Of a DNA stretch of 49,080 nucleotides, positions 37,201 to 46,200 are shown piece by piece; positions within the stretch are counted from its first letter, which is position 1, and each line of letters begins with the position of its first letter. A program made the translations under genes and the position numbers. The notes beneath the pieces are model-generated. The model was given only the letters and a program-made list of their open reading frames with translations, was not told where the DNA came from and searched no databases. The stretch covers positions 1 to 49,080 of the forward strand of contig JAILGA010000106.1 of assembly GCA_024697225.1 (NCBI GenBank). Reading direction: 5' to 3'. The DNA is from Lachnospiraceae bacterium. Its GTDB lineage: Bacteria; Bacillota; Clostridia; Lachnospirales; Lachnospiraceae.

Positions 37201-40200
37201 CCCGGGCAGTACCAGGTCTTTGGTGAAAACTATCTGAGAAACAGGCTGGAAGGAGCACCGCAGGCTCAGCATGAGGGTATCCGCAATGATTTCATGCTGC
37301 AGTATGTGAATTCGACCAGTGACCTCGCAGACAAGGTGAGAGATCAGAGTCCCGATATGGCTGCATATCTGAGATTGCAGTCAGGCATCGCAAGACGTGC
37401 CCTCGATCCCGCTTCGCCCGCTTTCACACCTTCTTATGAGGCTCTCATGAATCTGGTGGACCAGGTGCATCTGCCCATGCCAGATGCGGTCGACGAGAGG
37501 CAGCCGGGACCTGTGTTTGGCACGCTGGCCGACAATCCCGGAAACTTCAATGCATTCCCTCTTATGGATGCAGCTGAGAGCGCCGAGAGGATCATGAATC
37601 TCACGGCGGATAACGCCGCACCCGGAGACATCCTCAAGGAGATCGCGACTCTTGAGACTCATCTGAGTGAGATGGAGCGCGTTGCCAGGGTGAGAGGCCG
37701 CGGGGATCGGCTCGATCAGGCCTTTGACGGAGATCATACCGCCACAGGTTTCATTAACGGGAATCCGGGGATCAATACCCTGCGCGCGGAGCTTGACGGG
37801 CGCCGCAAGGCTATAATACAGGGCTGGCCTCTTGAGGACACCAATCTCATAGCCGGACTCTATGCCAAGCGGGAGACTGTAAGAAGGGCCATGGCGGGAC
37901 TCCCTGAGGGCTCACAGAGCAGACTTGCCCATGAAAGAGCTTTCAGGACACTGAATGAGATATGCACGACGCTTGATACCACTGTCATTGAAAATGCGGA
38001 ACAGAGGAAACAGGTCCTGTCCGCGATAGATGCATACGGGCCCGCTCTTTACAACGATATCACCGCAGGTATCGGATCCGGTACCGATCCGCAGGCCTTC
38101 AGAAATTCCGTCAGAAGCGCCGTGAACGCAGATGTGCGTGAGAATGCCTTCAGGAGTCCTGAGGATGGTATCGCACTCGCGGATACATCGGTGCAGGCCG
38201 TAGACGACGCAAGAAAGAGGGCGCGGACAAAGGAAGAATACAGGAGGGAGCGCGTAAGGAATGCCAGAGCAGCTGCCAGAGAGCAGAGAGCGCGTGAAGA
38301 ACAGAGAGTGCGTGAAGAGCAGAGAGCGCGTGAAGAACAGAAGGAGCCTGAGATCAGGGCAGAGGACTTGTTCGATGAGATAGATGGAGACGAGCAGGAT
38401 GAACTGATCGATAATGTCCTTGACGATGCGAAGGCGGATGTTCCTGATGAAGAACTGGTTGATGTTTTTGAGAACGGGAATGCCGATGATAACGGGGATG
38501 CCGGGAAACAGGATGTAAACGCGGACCAGCCGGAACAGAGCTTTGCGGACTTTGTCAAAAGCGTGGACCTCGGGGTCATGCCTTTTGAGGATGACACCTT
38601 TGAGGAGGCCTTTGCGACAGAGGAAGAGAGGGTGCGTATAGAATCGGAGAGAGAGGAGACCGTCTTAGGAAACCTCTTTGACCTGCCTAAGGACTATAAG
38701 GAAGCGGGATATAATATCTACGGCAGCGGCAGGAACGAAGGATTCTTTGAATGGCAGGATATAAGAGAGCGCCTGGACAACTTTGCCAAAGGCCCCGGCA
38801 GTATGCTGGCAGTAAAGATTCACAGGCTTGGTTCCGTGACCAACGATTTCCGCGCCTATATCATGAGCGATTACGATCTTTCTCTGGAAGAGGTAATGCA
38901 GTTAAGTGCCGGGGATCTGCCCGCAAGGCGTCAGCTTGCTTCCGATTATCTGGGTGTCCTTGAGGCGCATCCTTTAAACAAAAACATGACGCAGGAGGAG
39001 AGGGAGGAGTCCGCGCGTTTCTACGGTGAAATGCATAAAAAGGCCATTGATAAATTCGTGGACACTACCTTCCCGCCGCTTGATCTGTCAAACAGAGAGA
39101 CTATCGCCGCTATCGGAAACGGCCCCTCAGCTATCTGGTCAATGGGACAGTTTGCTCTGGATATGAGCCAGGATACCGAAGCCATCTACTGGGGCGAAGA
39201 TCCGGCAGTGCGCTCCGCATATGCGGATGCCATGGGTGGAATGGGCAACATGTCAAAACTGCATGATCAGATGTCTACGATGCAGACAGTCATACAGCTT
39301 GCGAGAGTGGTGGCAGAGAAGCCGAATCCCGGGAGCCCGCTGATAAATAAGGCTATCGGCAAATTCTATCTGGAATCGGCCAATGCCATTATGGCCGGGA
39401 AAAAGCTTTCCGAAGCGCCGGAGGGCTTCCCGTTATATTTTAGCAACATAGGGGGGTTACTGAGTTCGATCCCGGTACTGCTCCCTGCCGAAGGAGCGCC
39501 CACTGAACAGGAACTGCAGGACTATCTGGACGGAAAGATACCGATGCCCTTCTCTGATGCCTATCTTGAAGCGGCCAACAGGGCTTTGGCGGAAGAAACA
39601 ATGGCAAGCCTCTCGGAGACCGCGCAGAAAAGCGTTTCGGGGGATCTTGCAAGTAAGCTTGTAAATGCCTCTGCGATCTATGACCTGCCCTATATCCCGG
39701 CAGGTCCCGAGGCAGATCGTCCCCGTCCGGATTATTTAACTATGTCGGAACAGCTGCTGCATGACACGCATGTGACCTTTAACAGGGTGTTCGGAAAGAC
39801 GCTGCAGGCAGAGTCCAACGGACAGATCATGCTGTCCGGGCTTAGGGGCGAGGAGATATATGACCGGTTCCTGATAGACGGGAAGCCTGTTTCGCAGGCT
39901 CCGACCCTTGCAGACGCGAAAAACATAAGGACTCCGGAGGAGTACCGGATCCTGCTGGAGGCCGAGATCATGCAGGCTATGGCCGATCCGAAGCGCACCG
40001 TGACTTACACGCCTCTGACATATGATCTGGATGGCAAGGCTGTGGAAATGACAAGGAACGGACAGCCTGTACGGACAGAGATCGCAAGACCCGGTATGCC
40101 GTTCACCAAAGAGAAATTTGAACCGATACCGGTCGCGAATACAACCAGGGAAGCAGAGACTGTCATGAAGTATACCATGGCGCGTCACAAGCTGCCCATG

Positions 40201-43200
40201 GATCTGACAACAGTAGCGGGAATGCATAACAACAACCCGCTGCTGGATCATCTGAAACAGTCCCAATTGCTGATATTTGGTACCGATGAGAGACTGTACT
40301 CGTTAGATGAGCAGCTCGAAGGGGAAATGGAATATCCGAATAACGATATGCATTATGTGGACTATAACCACATCAAAAGCGCTGTCTATCAATATTCCCT
40401 GATACACGGTCTTATGAGCGACGGTACTCTGACGGAACTTGGCCAGAATAACCTGCGCAGTATAACGGATGATCTGAATAACCAGTATGACGGCCTCAGG
40501 GAGATCGCAGGGAGCTGGAATTCCAGGAATCCTCTTCTGGGAGAAATGATACGTCTGGTTGCCGATGACGCGACCACGTATGAGCGCGGCACCCCCTGGA
40601 TGGATCTGAAGAAGAATTATACATATCAGAATCTTCAGACACAGGCAGGTATGCTGCATCTTTCAGAAGCCAGTGAATCGTTCCCGTACGGCGGTGATGA
40701 GACTGCGATGGTGTATCAGGGCTATCCGACCGGAAGTCCCAGGTTTCCTCTTCCGTACGCGATAATCGCCGGCAGGAGAATGGCTCTGACGGAGGCAGCC
40801 CAGAACAGATCCCAGGAGAACGGGACGCTGACCAGACTGCAGGATCGTCTGAACCGCCGTATGATGTTAAGCGAAATTGAGGAGATCAAGAAGCAGCTTA
40901 ATAAAGTGGATGCCATGCATCTTGCGAGCGTGGATGAAAAAGGAAGACCCGACCCTTCAAAGCCGGGATTTATGGATGTCGCGCATTTAAACCGTTATCT
41001 TGAGAATCCTGTAATCGAGGCATCTTCGTATTATCCCAGAGGCACCAGACATGTACATAGTGATCTGAACGCGAAGCATACTCTGATATGCAACGGCTGG
41101 CCGGTGAGCGATCTGAACCTCCTCTCAAAGCTGTATATTCAGCGTGCCGATCTTAAGGAAATGCTCGATAAGCCTGATGAGCAGAGGATATATATTCTGA
41201 CTCCCGAAATGGAGGCAGAGTGTGCCAGAGGCTACAAGGTACTGTGTGAGATCACGGATTACCTCGATAAGCAGACGATCAGAAACGCTGCGGACAGGGA
41301 GAGGGTTCTTGCCCATATCAACAGTTACGGTGATCTGTTATACAACGATACCGTACTTGGCTCGGAGGGCAGAGAGCACGCCTACAGGACGCAGTTTGAA
41401 CAGATGCGCAGGAGACAGGTACCTGAGATGGAGTTCCTCTCGGAACAGGAGCTTGAGGATCTGAGGGAAAAGAACCGCAGCTACATGGAGATGAAGGATT
41501 CGACGGAGCTTACTTCTTCGTATAACGCTCCTGTTTCGGACGAGGAGAGATCCTTCATCAATGCCGAGCAGATATCAAAACTCGCTGAGGCACAGGGACA
41601 GCTCGAAAACAACGGGGCGGTCCCGGCCGATCCAAACCTTCAGAACGCGCTGCATCAGATACAGCTCTTTACTGCCGGCGTGGACAGATTCTACAGAAAT
41701 ACCGATCTGAGCAAACCCGAAAATGCCGCAAGCCGCAGGCAGGAATTTGAAAGACTCGTCGATCAGGCGGCTGAGGCTGAAAACGCGCTCTCCGAAGCCG
41801 AGTATGCGCTTACAAACGGCGGTGAGAAGAAGGACTTCACGCCCGAAGAAGAGAAAACTCTCAGGCAGGTCCGGCTGGCCAAGGATTCCGCACGTGAGAT
41901 GAACAACATGTATGCCGGATTCATAGCCTTTGAGGCGCAGCGCAGAGAGGATATCATGGCCGAGGAACAGCGGGTCATAGACGAGGCGAGGGCAGAGGCT
42001 GAACAGCGGGAGATCGATGAGCGCCACATGGTGAACACCCTGGACTATATGGTCACGCTCGATCCGGAGGAGAGAGACAGGCTCCGTCAGCTGCTCACGG
42101 CTCCGCTGGAAGGAGAAGAGCGCTTTGATTTCGAGACGGGTGAGATCGTAGAGGCCCAGCCGAGACCGCTTCCGGACCGCATTCTGCTCGCATATGACGA
42201 TGACGGGGATATGAGGCCGCAGGTATTGATAATGGCCGAGAAACATGCTGCCCTGCGCGCCGAGGAGGAAAAGCTTGCCGAGGAGAACAGACAGGAATCC
42301 ATCCGCGCGGAGAGACGCCGCATGAAGGAGTCACGTGAGGCTGCGGCGAAGGCGGGAATATCGCCCTATGATGAGGGTGCGGAGGATCTCTTTGCCGAGG
42401 TTGACGAGAACAGCTATCTCGGGGAGGTCGTGCGTCAGGGAATGGTGCAGGCCCAGCTGAACAGAACATGGAATCCCATGGTTGACGACCGCCCGGTGCC
42501 GAAGAGGCGCGAGCGTGAAATGGAGGGTATCCGCAGACGTCAGGCCGCCATCGACAACAATGATCCGCGCTATGAGTGGAGCTTCAGCCACATTCTGAAT
42601 GATGCGTGGAATAAGAATGTGGCGGCAAAGCAGGAAAAACTGGCCGCGGCAGGTGAGGAAGTGATCGATGAGGCAAGGATCGCAAAGGCGCAGTTTGCCG
42701 CGACAGACGCAGAAAATATCTATAAATCCATGGCAGGAGTGATCACCGCGCACTACAGCGCGGATGATATGGACCGCGTGATCGAGGAAAAGTATCCTGA
42801 TTACTACAAGAATACGTGGGTTCCCATGATCGCGATACGCATGCAGGAAAACGGCTACGACCCGCGTCAGAACCCGCAGGGCGCCAAGGCTGTGCGGGAT
42901 GAATTCCTCATGTCTGAGCTTATAACGATCCCGGATCGTCACCAGATACTCTCATACCTCGCGGATGATCTTCCGACACCTCTGAGAGAGGATGTGCGAA
43001 AGAGGATGCTCACCACCGATATTCCGTCAGAGAGACCGTACGAGGAACAGATATCAAAGCCTCTGCATGACAGAATACAGGAGCTTATGGATATAGAGAA
43101 GCCTGTGAACGCGGACGGCGTTCCGGTTCCTCCGGGTGAGGGCATAGAGGAGTACAGAGAGGCTCTTGAATACGCCGATGAGGTGCTCGACGAGGTTGAA

Positions 43201-46200
43201 GACGATGTCTACCGCTCTGCCACGGGCCGAGCTGCCGACAGAGCCTACGTCGAACGTACCGTCAGGGATAATCAGTTTAAGAATGCGCTTAAGGATAGAA
43301 ACGACGAATATAAGATCGTAGCGGGGAAACTGCTGCGGGCTGAGGAGGACGTGGTCAGGAAAGGCGTACTGCCTGTACATGAAACCGCACTGAACCGCAT
43401 ACTCTATCCTGATATGAATTATTCACAGGAGTATCTGAACAACATCGGTCATATGCTCAGGCGCATGGATGAGATGAAACTCACTCCCACGCAGGATGGC
43501 GAACAGCAGTTTAAGGTATACGCCTATGAGGATGTCGCCAGGGCAAAGGCAGACCTTGAGGATGCGATCAAAGGCGGTGACTGGGATAAGATCATAGAGG
43601 CAAAGCGCGTATACAAGGAAAAACGCGAAAACATGAAGGAACTCATGGATTTTGCCAGGGAGCACTTCTCGGATACAAGTACCGTCGGCAACCTGGATTC
43701 CACGAGAAACAAGGCTGTGCCGTGGGAGTATTCGAAGGATTACTTTGCAAGTTCTCATGTCAATTCCATATTCCAGCTCTATTCGGCTATCAAGCAGACC
43801 GGCGTATCTGTGGAGGACTTCATCTATGATCCCTATGATGCGCGCAGACAGATGAATGCCATACTGGATGAGAAGCGAAGCTATAAGACAACCCTCGGGA
43901 ATAAGAGCATCGGTGCCGGGCTCGGAACTCTCATGGCAGAGAATGATATCGCAAAGACCATCCGGACCATAGATGCGGGAACCCAGGATATGATGGTGAG
44001 CCGTGCCTTTGCGACGATCGTCGAGTGCAACCCCAACAAGGAGAACCAGGCACAGAACCGCCTCTCCGACTGGCTCTTAAGTAACCACAGGAGCATAACC
44101 TCCAAGGTGCGCGAAGCCGACAGGAATCCCTTCAGCATGGGAGACCCGAAAAGAGCGACCGAAGTATTACAGCTTTTGTCGGTCGTGTCTGAGGAGGACC
44201 TCAAAGAAAACTACGATCAGATGGTCTGCGGCGTCTGCTATGACGATGAGGGCAAGGCCATTCCGAAGATAACCGCGGAGCAGTATATCGCAGGCAAGGA
44301 GAGCTTCGATTATTACGAGCTTCTGGACCGCGGCAGCGACATCATCCGGGATGCGACGGCGGTTGAGGGAACCACCTTTGCCCCCGCGGCATTTATGGAG
44401 GAGCGTCAGAAGGTTCTGGCAATGGTCCTCACCTCAAGAGCTGCGGATGCCGGAACACCTGGCTATGACCTGCTTGAGTATGAGGTGACGCACATGGCGG
44501 AAGTCTATGACATGTTAAGAACCGCCAATCCGCAGATGAATCTGCCGGAGCTTGCACAGGAGCAGAAGCAGCGCATGGCGGCGGTGTCCGCACAGTATCA
44601 GCAAAAGACAAGGCAGCTTCAGAATGCCATGCCCGGAGAGCAGAGAAATGAGATCAGAAACCGCAGGCGTGCGAACGGAGATGTGGCAGATAACGCCAGA
44701 AGACGTATCGTCGGGCGTGAGGCAAACCGCAATCACGCGGAACAGGTGCGGCGCGTACGCGAGGAAAGAGAGCGGCGCAGAGAGGAAGCTATCCGTGAGC
44801 AGGAGGAAAACAGACGTCTTGCGCAGGAGCAGCTGAAAACCGAGCTGGCGGCACAGGCTGCCAGAGAGAAGACAAACCGCGAAGTCGAGGCGCGTATCGC
44901 GGAGCATGCCGATCTCCAACTGACCAGGAGAGTGCTTGAACTTGTGGACGCGGACGAACAGGCGAATCGGGAAAAGCACGAGGTGGCAGCCAGGCAGGGT
45001 GCGACGCAGAAAGAGATCCGTGACACAACCCTTAAGTCTTTGAATGCCGCTGAGCGCAGGACGTATGTTGTCAGAAGCATTCTTTCGGCATACAACCAGG
45101 ATCCCGCCAATGGAAGACTTACCAAAGATCAGATCAGGGAGATCCTTACTGCGGAGGTCGGAGCGGAGCGTGCCCGGGATATATCTGAGAAGCTTCCGCT
45201 CGGTGTGGTCAAGAGTCTCGCACACATGGAGCAGCTGACCGAGGACGAGAAAAAGATCGTGCTGGGCGCGATCATCGGAACGCTTTCACCGGAGCAGAGG
45301 GAAAGGATCCTGGCTGACGAGAAGAATTTCCTGCCCTTCGAAAAAATGGAGCTTTCGGGCAATCCTTACGCTCCTGGTGCAGGAGACAAGCTGATGGTCT
45401 TTGAATCGCAGCTGGTGACGAACAGCCCTATAAGCAGGGAGATAAAGGATCTCAAGGCAGATATTTACAACAACTGGGAGAAGTATTCGAAAGGAAACCT
45501 GGGCAAAAAGGAACGCGCCCAGTTCGCCGCCGATCTGGATTACGCCGAGAAGATGCTCCGTCCTGTCAAAGAGTCTGTCATGGATTTCGGTATAGCGTGC
45601 AGGGCTGTCAATGATACCTATCTGACCAGAAGAGACAGAGAAACATCAAATGAGCTCGCGGGGCGCGAAGAGAACAGCTTTACGCAAAATCTCCTCGCTC
45701 CGAAGCCGGGCGACAGACAGTCGATCGAGTATCCGCGCGCCGAAAGGACAGATGATATCCGAAGGCTTAAGAATGAAAAACTGCAGTTTGATCCCAATTA
45801 CATAAAGACCGTGGCCAATCTGCTCCGCAAAATGGAGAATATGGGAATAATCGATCCGCAGGCAGCAGCCGAGGAGGATTATAAGATCTATTCCTTCAAG
45901 CCGCTTGTGAAGGCTCAGCTTGATCTCAAGGAAGCGATTAAGAGCAAGGACAGGGAGAAGATACATAACGCGACCGAAAAGCTTAAAGAAGTCCGCAAGG
46001 AATATGATGAAATGATGAGGATCGCGGAAACGAGCTTCCATCCCACGGATTACATGGATAACCTGGATGTGATGCGCAACGAGCTCGTACCCTGGGATTA
46101 TGCAAAGAATTATGTCGCCACATCCCAGCTCAATGCCATCGGAATGTTCGGCAATACTCTTAAGGACTTCAATATCTCTGTGGATGATTTCGAACGCGAT

